From positions 2,571,501 to 2,635,500 of the forward strand of contig JAQISU010000026.1 of assembly GCA_029339505.1 (NCBI GenBank): a DNA stretch of 64,000 nucleotides, written 5' to 3'. The notes under the pieces were generated by a model. It saw only the letters and a program-made list of their open reading frames with translations, ran no database searches and was not told the DNA's origin. The first letter of the stretch is position 1; each line of letters opens with the position of its first letter. The stretch comes from Unio delphinus (lineage: Eukaryota > Mollusca > Bivalvia > Unionida > Unionidae). This document shows positions 14,730-27,200 of the stretch, one piece after another. The position numbers were made by a program, and so were the translations under genes.

Positions 14730-17700
14730 AGACTTTGTATAGCGCCTAATCTTTCGAAGCTCTAAGTGCTTTACACCATCAATAATGATATGACTACACT
14801 ACAGAAAAACAAATGACAAAAACAATGAAATTGGAAAACATAAAAACATGCTGAAAACATGTAAGTTACAAACACAATTAGGTCTCTAAGTTTGTCCCTG
14901 CAGTCGAAACAGGCAGCAGCAGAGAGGGTGAATCTCACAACTTTCTGAGCGTCGATTCGAAAATCTGAGGCTTCCACCAAATAGTAAAAAAAATGGCGTC
15001 TATTCGATAAAATAAGATTTCCTTATATACGCCAACGTCGTTGTCATCCACCCTCTCTGCTGCTAGTGATTTCATCACTGGGTTAACAAAAAATCATTTA
15101 CAATTTCAACCAAATATTTGATCGAGTCTTTAGGACGAAAATCATTTACGATTTCACAAACAAACTAATCGCTAACACCTCTTCTTGTAAATCAATCAGA
15201 TTATTTGACTGGTCGGTGAGTTTGAAATTAATTCTCGTTAACGAATTATTATGGCATCGCATATAGACAGGATTAATTGGGTTTTCAATAATTAGGAATC
15301 CTGGAGGAGCTGTTGGTGCAAATGAATAAAGAATATATCCCTGCTGAGCTTGATTTGATTGCTCTAGATTAATTTGATAGCTTCCTTCAATTGCATCACA
15401 TACTAAATTGAGCGCAATCACCGTTGAAATATTCACATTATGAGGGGCAATATGCCTACCGCCACCATCTGGATCATTATTATACCTGAAGAGAACAGCT
15501 GAATCTGATTTTTGTAGCGCCTTGATATCGGTTTTAACAATTCTTGCTAGTTCATCAGCGTTGTATTTGGGAAACTTGAAATTACGCAGATTGTCCTCTG
15601 TGATATTGTAATCGGTTAGGAATCGTTGTTTATTGTCGCTGTTGTCATTAATTATTGTTTGAATAATTAGTTCATAGATATATTTCATGTCAGATATAAG
15701 TTGATTTATTATTTCAACGTGTTTTTGCGATTTTGTTTTCCGTAGTTGTTCTAGTTGTGCTTGTTGTAATCGATTAATTTCATTAAAATAATCACGGACG
15801 TCAGTTAGCGTAAATGAAATAGTAACAGATGAGTCGGTTGTTCTTTTAATGATAAAATCCCATTGCAATGTGTCTTTGTTGGTAAATATAAATCTATCGG
15901 CGATTCTTCCTTTTCTTATATCAGATAAATTATCTCGATAACTGGGATTGATTTCATGATATGATTGTATGTCCATGGTTAAGTCGGTGGCGGATTTTTC
16001 CGGTGGTTTTTCAGGCCATCCTAACACTGTTCTTAACGAGCTGTTATATATATCTACAATGTATCCCTCTGTGCTTATTTCGATCGACGACGAGAGCGTC
16101 GGTTGATGAAGATTAATAGCTATTTTTGATTCTTTTCCAGTGATTGATTTTATTCTACGCTGAATTTCAGCATTGATTTGCTTAATTTGGTACGACCCAG
16201 TTGGTAACGAAATAGTTTCCCACTCTGGAGTACCATCGGGTTTATTCTTATACGAGAACACCAGTGTGTTATTGGGTTGCTGACCACTAAATGCAACCGA
16301 TCTGATATTAGGCCAACTGTGATACACTCGTAGTTTTGCTAGCGCTATCTCCTTCACTGGGACCGGAGAGGGGAAATTCACACTGAATTCTGGATTCGTT
16401 GATGTTATTGATATCATACTCGTTTGTACTGGGTTCGTGTTCTCCACTACTCGTTGAAGTAATTCCATCGGTGTCGTCATCGTTGCTATACTCATGATTT
16501 ATTTCTAATTTTGGTATCGAGGAATCATAAATACTGACCATCACTGAGAACTCACAATCTGGTAATGTTGATATTATTGAGATCATTTTTTGTTTTTTTG
16601 GGTTCGTGTTTTCTGATTCCATCGGTGTTGTCATTGTTATTATATTCATGTTGTCGCTCTAATTTCGATATCGCGGAATCAAAAATACTGACCATCGCTG
16701 AGAATTCACTATCTGATATAATCGTATTATCGAGTGACGACGATATCATCAATGATAATTGCGAGTATGCGGTTGATGCAATATGAAATTGAAGTAAGTA
16801 ATTCTGCAGTTTACTCTGGCTGCATGATGATATCTTTTTTGCTATCCCGGTTGATATACCCCCGATTGTAGCCACCGCAGAAATGCAAATTGGAACTACG
16901 ACCGGGGCAATCATTGTAACCGATGCAAGTATTATTCCGGCGCCAGTGAGAACGCTTGACACCGAGTACATAGTAATATTAATTGCGGTGATTCTTCGTC
17001 GGTATTTTTTTATTTTTATTTGATACTCCTCAGTGAGGGTTTTGAGTCTAGTCTGAAATTCTCTGACCTGATCATAGCGACATTGCGTCGATGACAAAGT
17101 CATTGTTGTTATTTTAAACCCGCTAGTGTTTTCAATTATTTGCCATCGTTAGCGGGAATTGCTAGTACTTCAGTCGGAAAAATGAGCTACGAGTTCTAAA
17201 CACCAGGCTATTTTTGATCTAATGGTGGAGCTATCAACCGCGACGACATTAAAGTTTTTTTTGCGACCATCCATAATTAACGTCGCGGTGCCACCAGAGT
17301 AGGTTTTACCGTCCGCGATCATATTAAATTGATCGATAGAGATCCACGTTAGCCTGTAGATACCATCGACCCATGTTGGCTTGTAGTCAGGGCCCACTAT
17401 GCCGGGGAGACCCAAGATACCGATGGATAATGTAGTATAACCGTCTCTTATCCAATCCATGGTTCCATGATTAACCGTATACACGATATTTTTAACGCCC
17501 GTGTAGTGATGTGGAATCTTTACCTTTTCAGATATTCTTTTCAGGTTAAAAAGATCGTCGAAAATATCGAGATAATTTACCCTGATTTTGGTAGGATCTA
17601 TTGTTTTTCCACTCTCCTCCCTGTTAGAGAAGAATAATGAAACCAGAAGGTCTTCAACTTTAAGCTCTGCTTGGGTTTTAATATGGTTGTCGATGTTAGA

Positions 17701-20700
17701 AAATTTCGTCGTGATATCTTGGAGGCTACTGCCCTCAAAGAACTTATTAACAATATCGCTGGTGTGCTTTTGTTTGTCAATAGCGCTTTTAATTTCCGCG
17801 AGAGTCATGCCTGTCAACGATGTGGTTTCAGACACAGGTGTTCTCCCTAAAAATTTATCCACGATGGTATTAAGTGTTGTTTGTCTCACCATAAACATAT
17901 TAATATCTTTGAGAGTCATTGTAGATGTAGCCGGGACACCAAAGAAACTATTAGCGATGTAGGCATTGTGAGTGTGCTTGCCGATAAACTCACTGATTTC
18001 AGCGAGAGTCATGCCAGCCACAAGCGGGGTTCCAAAGAACCTACCAACAATGTCGTTTGTGAGTTTTTAATCTTCGCTTACTTTAAAAATCTCGAGATAA
18101 TTTGCCTTGATTTCTGAAGCAGTCATCATCCTTCCAGCTTCCTTGTTAGCGAAGAATGAATTCAACAAGTCTTTAATTTCAGCGAGAGTCATGCCAACCA
18201 CAAGCGGGGTTCCAAAGAATTTATGTACGACATTTTTGCGAAAACTATTATAACCTCGTATAAAATCATTCAGCTCACGTTCGTTGGTAGCAATCGCGTC
18301 GGTGATCGTAGACACAAGTGCGCCTGGTTTAAGTTGTCCATCGTTGGAATACAGTGCAATAGAGTTTTCAGCGGCAGCGCGATGCCGTATCAAAATGTCA
18401 TTCACGGATATATTACTGCTTTTCAATTTACCCTGGCGATCTTGAAATACAACTATTTCGTTCGGGTCAACACTTGTTAAATTTAACGTCTCAGCGATTT
18501 CATCTTCTATTATTTTTTTTACATCCTCGATAGAACCCGCAGATGTTTCCTCGGTGGGTTCCAACATTGACAGAGGTTGTCCCCAAATATCGATCATTAT
18601 TGTTAGCGTAACTTGTGTTTTCAATTTATTGATCCTTGTAATTTCCCACTCGTGTATTCGTTTACAATAATATGAGGTGGTTTCCACGGAGATCCAAAGG
18701 ATTTTAATGAAATCTCCGCGAGGTCATTTAATACTTCACGGCCGCATATCGGTGGATCATTTAATTGTTGTGTTGGCAGCGTGGAATAAAAAATCGGAAA
18801 CCCTTTGAGTTTCATCGAGGAATTTATATACCGCATAAACTCGCTTGGCGGAGCTAACCCATATGAATCGAAATAGACAATCCCACGTGGATCAATCGCG
18901 TATGCAACCCAGTGAGTTCCCGATCCGCTGCTGTTATCAAGATTGATGATACCGGTTTCAACATTATTTGGTTTTCTCGGTAATTGATCTCTCATAAAAA
19001 CCCCTCTGAAGTTTTTTATCGCTAGTTTTTTAGCAGCATCAATTAAATCAAAATTGGACATGGGAACTATAGGTTCCTCAACTATAGGTTCCTCAGCCAT
19101 AGGTTCGGAAATCGAAGATTTTTCAACTAATAAACCGTTCCTGGTATTTTTCTTAGACCCGATCCGTTCACGGATTTGCCGCTGTACCATGAATACGGGG
19201 TTCCTGGTAGGTACAACCCCTTTCCCTTTTTTTTATACCCAGATCCACGAGTGGATCCACCAGTTGCCTTTTTCAACGCCATCCCTGCTGCGGTCCCAAC
19301 GGCTCCCAACGCTGCCGCCTTCGCCACCGCTGGGGCAGCCGCTGCAATCAATGCTGGTATTGCGGCTAACAATGGAAATATACCACCTGATTTTATCATG
19401 TTCGCGACTGCAGCTTTCGAAAATTCTATTTGAACTCCTCGCTTATTTTTCATTGCATCATTGAAATGTTTTATTTGACGATCCGTTAATGATATTTTAT
19501 GTGTACCTCCGGACATCTGCGCTGGTTTTAACGTTATTGTTGTTCCACATTCCTTAGCGGATTTTGATTTTAATTTCTTGACCTGACCATCAGTCAGCTT
19601 GACACTAACAACACTATATGGCATTTTATTGTAAAACACATTTATGCTTTCAATTGATCTAATTGGGGAAATCCTATGGAAACTTTTCAAGTTTCATTTA
19701 CATTTACAGATTTTCCACTGGTGCATCAACAAGTCTCATTCGTCCGCCAGCCCCTTCTAACAACATTGATTTGTCGCTGAGAATAACAGCAACCGCTCTA
19801 TAATCAACACCACCAGGATCTATACGAGCCCTAAAATGTATATCAACAACTGATTGCCTTGTTAAATCAAGATGTTCCAGTGAAAAGTAATAAATTGGAT
19901 ACAAGTTCTTAAAATCGAGCTGAGATATTTGCAAACCAGTATCAACATTTTGATCACGACCCATATATGACAGCATCCGATGATACACACGTGCTATTTG
20001 GTTGTTTCCGTAATTAAGCTGTATATCCTCAGATGGTTCTTGTTGTCCGTTTATTCTCAGTGAAACCTCACTTACCCCTAACCGATCAAATATCATATGA
20101 CTGCGTTCTTGGGAACCTAATCGATTCCGATTCTGCAGCGCTATAAATATATGACGTGGAGCTGAAACGCCTTGTTTTGATGCCAGGTGCCATGTAAATG
20201 TACCATTAACATTATCCTCTTTAGCATCAGTCGTTGTTGTAAGCCAACTTAGCAATGATTTACCACCGGTTTCCATAAACGAAAGTAGCCGCTCTTCCGT
20301 GGTAATTGATGGAGTCATTACTGGCATCCATAATACTATTTTACTCAAAACAACTTTACCTTCATCGGCACCAGTACGCCAAATTGCATCATTGTCATTG
20401 CCTTTTCGCACTAATGCGATTGTGTGTTTGGCTCCATAGATGACTTTTCTGACATTTCTGCAGAATCCAAATATGTGATGGAGTGGAATCGCACATGAAA
20501 ACTTTTTCTCTTGTCCTTCCAATGCTAATTTTCGTGTTGCAAATCCTAAATTGAAATTACCATTAACGCCTCCGAGAATATCAAACGCAGCTCCGGGTCT
20601 AGCTCGACGTTCTGGATTAGCTGCTTCTTGTTGATTAGCAACTGAAGTGTCTTGCGGTGTTAACACTTTAATGTATTGAAGGTGGTCAGCGTTATCAGAG

Positions 20701-23700
20701 GTATCCTTTGCAAACATCATAGATGGACCAGCCGATCTTGTATAATCATCGGAGTATCTTGCTAGTCCGATTATTGTTGTTGCAACATCAACCTCGCGGT
20801 CTATTGATTCAATTTCTTTTCCATCAATGAGATATCTTGCACTTTCAAATAACGCCATTATACCGTTGTTGACGAAACCAACTCGGATATTTGAATCATT
20901 TGCATATGGGGTATCAGCTGCAATATTTGTTACAAGTTTTCCTTCTACTTCAATAAATGCTTCACATGGTAAAAAGTATTTACTGGTATCTTGAACTTGA
21001 AGTTCAATTCGCGATCGTAGGTCGGGTTGTATTGCATGATAAGAATAGTATTGATAATCGCGGACGGAATCATCTTTGCGCATCTTTGCTTCCATATCTA
21101 ACGCGGGATCAGCTGTTCGTTTAAACATTTATAACATTACTAGCGTTTTCAATTGTGAAACTCGAAGAGTTTAACGCTAGCGTTTTAATTCTTTATAATC
21201 ATCGTCGTTGAAAATTCCTCGAATTTCTTTTTTGTTTCAAACCACTTCCTGCTATCGCGTTCATGATAGCGCTATCTGTTACCGGTGGTGACGAAGTCAA
21301 TTGCGCTAGTTTTTCTTCCACTGCGTTATTTATTACTTTGCTGATTTTTGCAGGCATCACTGTAGTTGATGGCAGCACCACCGACGAAGTCATCGATGAC
21401 GAAGTCATTCGTGGTTTCTTTCGCACCAATGATGCTATTTTATCTTTCGCAGCAGAAAATGCCTTTCCAGCAAGATTTCCAACGAAATTGATTCCTTTAT
21501 CACGGATAGCATCAATGGCTTTCATTGATAATTGTTTAGCTAACGGCGCCACCTTGGGAGCCATTCTTGTAAATAACCCCGCAATGGTATTGCCGAAACC
21601 ATCTCCGTACCAAGCGCGATAAACAGGCAATCGTGAGTTCACCACGTAGACGCTTACGGGTTTATCATGGTTATAGTGTATAATCATCTTGTTATAAAAC
21701 TAGTAGTTTTTCAATTAGTGATTAATCGCTTACATCCATTGGATTTTCATCATCAATGACGTTGTCATCGTTGTGATTTTCAACTAATTCAGCAATAAGT
21801 TCTCGATATACATCAATGTCCATGATACCACCAGCAAATAATCGTCTACAGATATCAGCTGCTTCATTAATTACTTCCGGTGAGTTATTTCCGGCTCGTT
21901 TCCCTCCGATGAGAACCTCTAACCGTGATATATCACTGAGAATGTTACCAGGGCATGTCACGGTAGAGTCAAAGACATCCTTTGGATTTTTAATCGAATA
22001 TCCTTTTCCGCTTGTTTTCAAAGTTGTACCAGTTTCATCATACTCTTCAATTCCCCTTCTAAATTCTTTATATCCCAATTCTCTTTTATTTAAACGGCCA
22101 ACACCCTTATTCGTTTTATACAACCAATCAGCCCATTCATCTCGGCTTATTCTACTGTTTTTATACTCGTCTTTTAAAAAGTCTTTTCTGGAATGAAAGC
22201 TTTGGGCGGCAAAATTTCCAAAAATCTTATAATGTTCGGGTTTTATTAATTGAGGTCGTTTGATTTCTGCTATAGCTCCTTCGGTGAGTTTGTCTATAAA
22301 GGAAACACCTCTTGGGGTGACGACATCAACAGGTTGTGGTTCAGGTGCGGAATCATCAATATCAGCTAGTTGTTCATACTCTTGTTGAGTTTTTATATCA
22401 CTGGATAACTGTTGTATCCCTGCGCGTGTTTGTCCGGTCTCTGCTGCTATCTTTTCAAGTACACCAAGAACAGGCACTTCTCGTCGCTTGCCTTCCTTAG
22501 GAATATCTCCGTATATTGCTCGTTCAGTTGCTGTTTTCACATCTTTGGTCGCACTTGTTATCGGAGTAAACAGTTGTTCACTTGACACAGAAAAGTCAGT
22601 CTGCGCTTGTTGTCGTTGTTGAAGTTTCTCGCGAAGTCTGTCTCGAACTGGTATAAACTTTTTAATTGCTGCTAGCCGCTCTCGGGCTAATTTAGTTGTA
22701 AGCGATTCACCAACCATATATTGTTTGTGAAGTAAATTTTCAAATGTGAAATCCGGAGGGTTTCCATCATAATTAAAAGCTTAGTTATTAAATAACTTAG
22801 TTATTAAATAATGTACCATCAAGCTAACGTATTCATCTTCGACAGGGTTAAACTGTACGACGCTATCCACGAGTGTTTCAGAAATAACATCGCTGGGGAT
22901 TTCAGAATTGTAATATCTGAGAATGGCGATGAACGATTTGTGTTAACGACGCGGCAACAAGAACAACTACGTGAAAATGGAGGCGTCGCGGTGATTACTT
23001 GCTACTACGACCAGATCATCCATTATGCACATAACTGTATGAACAAGTCCAGACTGATGAGTATCCTTTCAGGAGAAAATCCTATGTGACAAGTGTAACA
23101 CTTGTAACAAAAAACGCTAAAAAAAAATAAATAAATTATTTAAATTATTTACGAAAGCCTATATTATTTTTTTAGTAACACTCACGTGGTTAAGATACGG
23201 GTCGCTCCTCGTTTAACATTTTTCTAAGATCACGAACTTTAGAACCAATTTCAGCTCGTTTTTGATATTCTTGGCCAAGCTTTTGACGTATTGCTTCAAC
23301 GGTGCTAAATAGCGTTATGAATAAATTAATGTCGTTACCGTACAAACAACCATTAATGGATTTTTGAATTCCTTTCACGAGCCTGTACATCCTAGGTAAA
23401 ACATAACGACCCTTACTAGACAGATATTCAATATCTTCATATTCCGAGGTAATCTTGTCAACGTCGAGACTTTCAGATAATAATACCCCTTTATTATTTA
23501 AATTTGAGATTTCAGCAATTATAGCATTTACATCATTGATATCCATTATTTATATTTATTTTTATTTATAAATATAGTATACTGTATCTCTAATTAATAA
23601 AAAAAAAAACATATATGACAACACATCTTTGGAACTCCTTGGGTGCCTTCGCATCCAAGTAAGCCCAAGGGGGACCCGAAACATACATCTCCGGCGGGAG

Positions 23701-24173
23701 GCCTAAGGTGGCAAACGCCATCTTAGACCACCCAGAAGATATGCTTGAGGTATAACGTCACAACATGGACGGCACAATGCCATATATTTCCACTCGAGTG
23801 TTGTGGCAAATTTTAGGCATAACATGTACTTAATTAACTTAATTAAGGATGGATTATAATTCAATGGAACGATGATGGTATGATGTGGGCGTGGTAAACC
23901 AAACCAACATGGCAACCCATGAAATCGAATTCATGGTTGCATGAGTTAGAAAAAACACCAACCCACGCTACCGAGAATGCGATAGCATGGGTTGCCATGT
24001 TGGTTTGGCTGAGGGGGACCGCCTTACCCCCCCAATTAATAGAAAAAAACATCTTCCGTTTCGCCATCAAATAATGTATCTGCTATGGGGACCGAACACG
24101 TAGTTGATAGATCTATGTTTACAAGACAAACACGATACCATTACACCACGGACTAGTCATACAGAATAGAGAT

Positions 24174-24223
<50 letters not shown>

Positions 24224-27200
24224 GATATACTTAACAATAAGAGATTTTTAAAATAGACAATTTTATGCTGCAACAATGAGAAATATTTTAAACAAAATAA
24301 TACAGTTGTTTAATAAAACAGCGTTTTTATACTCTGTTATAATTCTCTAGATAAAATACATTCACATACAAGGAATTTTAACCACGCCCACATACTTCAA
24401 TGAATAGGAAACACTCGCGTTCCGGCTGAGCGAACATAGGTAATGCGTTAGATTATAAAGAATTTCTGTACTGAAAAGAACGAGTTAGCTGTCTGCTTTA
24501 CTGCTAGTCCACCCACCCCACACATGAGATATGTAGATAAATAAAAATAATAATGCAGTTTTAGCCCACAAGCGACAATAAAAAGTTTTATTCTCTATCG
24601 AAAACTCATGCATTATATCTCCATTACATTCACGTGGGCGCGCCTAGTCAAGTACAGGTAATATAGCAGGCGACAAATTCCTTTGACGTCATAATACAAG
24701 GGAACTTAGTAGGTAGAGTGTGAATTGTAGTGCGGATTTATCCATAAAGGATTTATCTCCCTTAAATAGTTTCAGTGTATACGAACTTTATTTTATGACC
24801 ATTTTTTTTAGACAGAGATGTTTTAATGATTTTTTCAGCAACAAATCGAATTGAAGTACTACAAATATCGAAATATTTTCCAGCCGCATTTATCGACTGA
24901 AAGCTTCTCTCTTCATTATTTTCTAAATCAAACGATTTCACACCCTTGGGATGTTTTGCGTGCTTACCAGCGTTGCTTTTTAAAAGGTTATCGCGCTGCG
25001 AGACGGCTTGAAGATTCCCAAGACAATTATCAGTCTTCACGCCATTTATGTGATCAATCACAAGACCGTCTTCGATTAATCCGTAAAATGCTTCATAGAT
25101 GGCTCTGTGACAGAGATACTTTTTCCTCCCAGCTGAAAACATCAAATATCCCATATTATTCAGATACCCAACAGGTTCTTTGAGTCTGCGGTGTCTGACA
25201 ACACCATCACTAGAGGCTTCGTAATTAGCAAGCACTGGGTGAGGTCTGAAATCTTGGCTCATTTGTATAATAATACTACTTGTCTAATTTATTATCTGCT
25301 TTAATTATAAATCTCTGGATATAATCTTGAGGGGTTTTTATTACTTTGTCCTTGATTTTATCAAGGATGACAGAGTCAATGATTCGTTTGTCATAGTAGC
25401 GTTTTAGTTCCCTGTATCGTTTACCCCCACAAGCAAGGCATAATTGCGATTTTCCTCTAACACCCACCCCACATTGGAGGCATGGGAGAGGGCCTTTTGA
25501 ACCGTTTCTCACGCTTTGCATATGATACCCACAGAATTCGCTTCTGCATGATTTGTTACACGGGGTTGTAGATCCAATCATTAGCCACTTGCAGTGATTC
25601 ATTATACTATATTTTTCTATTTAAATACTTGTTTTAATTATAACATGGAGGAGTTCAAGAGATTATCGAAAATTAAGCCCTGGAAAAATACTAAATTCAA
25701 TCTTGATAGGGAGTTCCAAAGATTATCGAAAATCAAACCTTGGAAAAATACTAAATTCAATCTTGATAGGGAGTTCCAAAGATTATCGAAAATCAAACCT
25801 TGGAAAAATACTAAATTCAATCTTGATAGGGAGTTCCAAAGATTATCGAAAATTAAGCCTTGGAAAAATACTAAATTCAATCTTGATAGGGAGTTCCAAA
25901 GATTATCGAAAATCAAACCTTGGAAAAATACTAAATTCAATCTCGATAGTCTCTGATACACCAAAACGTCTAATCGGTGATAGAACTATACTCGGTAAAA
26001 TCAGGGAGTGTTTTAATGAATTCTACCGAGACGATGCAGCATACTGTTGGTCGACATTTTGAATTATTGATGAAGATGTCAATGTACCCATCATCGATGC
26101 TACTATGAACGATAAAAGAGCAGCTGAGATAATTTCACACCTTGGTGAAATTGCAAAGCAATTTCCATCCAAAGGATTTCAAGCAAAGCAATTTCCATCC
26201 AAAGGGGAAATTCAAAGATGGAAATCCAAAGGTGGAAATCCAAAGGATTTCAAGCAAAGCAATTCCAATCAGAAATATTTTTTCAGAATAAAATTCATTA
26301 TCGAAGTCGAAGGCAAATGGATTATTAAGGATAAATTTGAACCAATCCTCAAGAATAAAAAAGCTGTCATTGTGAGTAGAGATTCCAAACCAGGGATTCT
26401 AACCGGCATTGATAAACCATACTACGAAAGATCTTATCCCGTAACAGCAATGGTTTATGGGATATATCCGTTAAATGATAAACCCGATATCGCAAAACTA
26501 GCTCCTATGAAATATTCACCGTTGACTTCGTCAAGGCTCAATTGTGTAGCAACACGGGTAATGGAACACTTCACAAATGCATCCCGAGGAAATAAACTAA
26601 CTGATCTGCGACGTAGGAAAATAACCGAATGGGAACTGACAGTGAAACAGCACGGTGCAAAGATTTCTGATATAGCTAAATTAGAAACATCATTAAGATT
26701 TCCAATAACAGTTATGACGATAACCGGAGAAGTATTACACGAACCGAAATATAAATTACAAGGAGCGCCAATACAAATTATTGATCATAACGAACACACG
26801 TGGACACCTGCAGTAACAATATTTCCACGAGATAGAACCGTGAAATATATCCCCCGGAAATTTTCCGGGGAATTTTCCGGGGATGTTTTCTATGAAGAGA
26901 AATTATTTGATGCTATTCATGCGTTGTGTAAAGATGATCCTGTGTCAGTGTGGTTACTTAGTAGTGCTGGTTCCGAATCAGGATTTGATCAATTTGTAAG
27001 ACCAAATGGTGAATTATATCGCGTTGAAGAATTAGATAACAGAATGAGAAAAATCGCTAATGATTTTTCACCGGAGAGTTCCCATGAAAAACTACTCACG
27101 GATAGTTTTACTATTCCATCAGTGGTAGCTCACTTCGCAAGAGAAAAAAACTCATGGCGTCCAACACGAAGTGATTTTCTCGAGGACGTTAAATTGAGTT

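Larger units (their letters stand above)
7912..14914. other. SIRT1 intron 1, part left of the viral element
   Basis: Seven kilobases without a host exon. It contains an inverted SINE, a probable piggyBac remnant, a CT microsatellite, an imperfect palindrome, a 100-bp direct repeat, an ATA microsatellite and a hAT MITE, each listed separately. The remainder is featureless AT-rich DNA. Confidence 0.6.
23547..24761. other. 1.2-kb non-coding region inside the viral element
   Basis: The longest gene-free stretch of the element. It contains a perfect 23-bp inverted repeat, a tRNA-like segment, a TA microsatellite, a second copy of 'gtgggcgtggt' in inverse orientation (23885-23895 and about 24383-24393) and a palindromic TGACGTCA at about 24684-24691. 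No ORF here looks real. A role in replication, packaging or early transcription is possible but not shown. Confidence 0.6.

Noticed and set aside
16308..16649. 113-codon minus-strand ORF between the TM and fiber-like genes
   Set aside because: It overlaps both genes and arises from the out-of-frame 155-bp duplication. Its sequence is a reading of the same duplicated DNA.
18597..18687. Upstream start of the split repeat gene at 18687
   Set aside because: It would overlap the protease gene by 67 bp. The late-like motif at 18618-18626 lies downstream of it and points to ATG 18597.
19101..19190. Protease start at ATG 19190
   Set aside because: It would overlap the LTxxQ gene by 64 bp. The motif at 19119-19127 favours ATG 19100, and the catalytic domain begins after that point.
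24083..24151. Functional tRNA-Thr encoded by the viral element
   Set aside because: The boxes and anticodon-like loop are good, but the acceptor and T stems do not pair, so it is listed only as tRNA-like.
25638..25964. Minus-strand ORF of 108 codons across the 60-bp repeats
   Set aside because: The repeat period of 60 bp keeps several frames open on both strands. It has no upstream signal, and the plus-strand frame with ATG 25645 is the better candidate.
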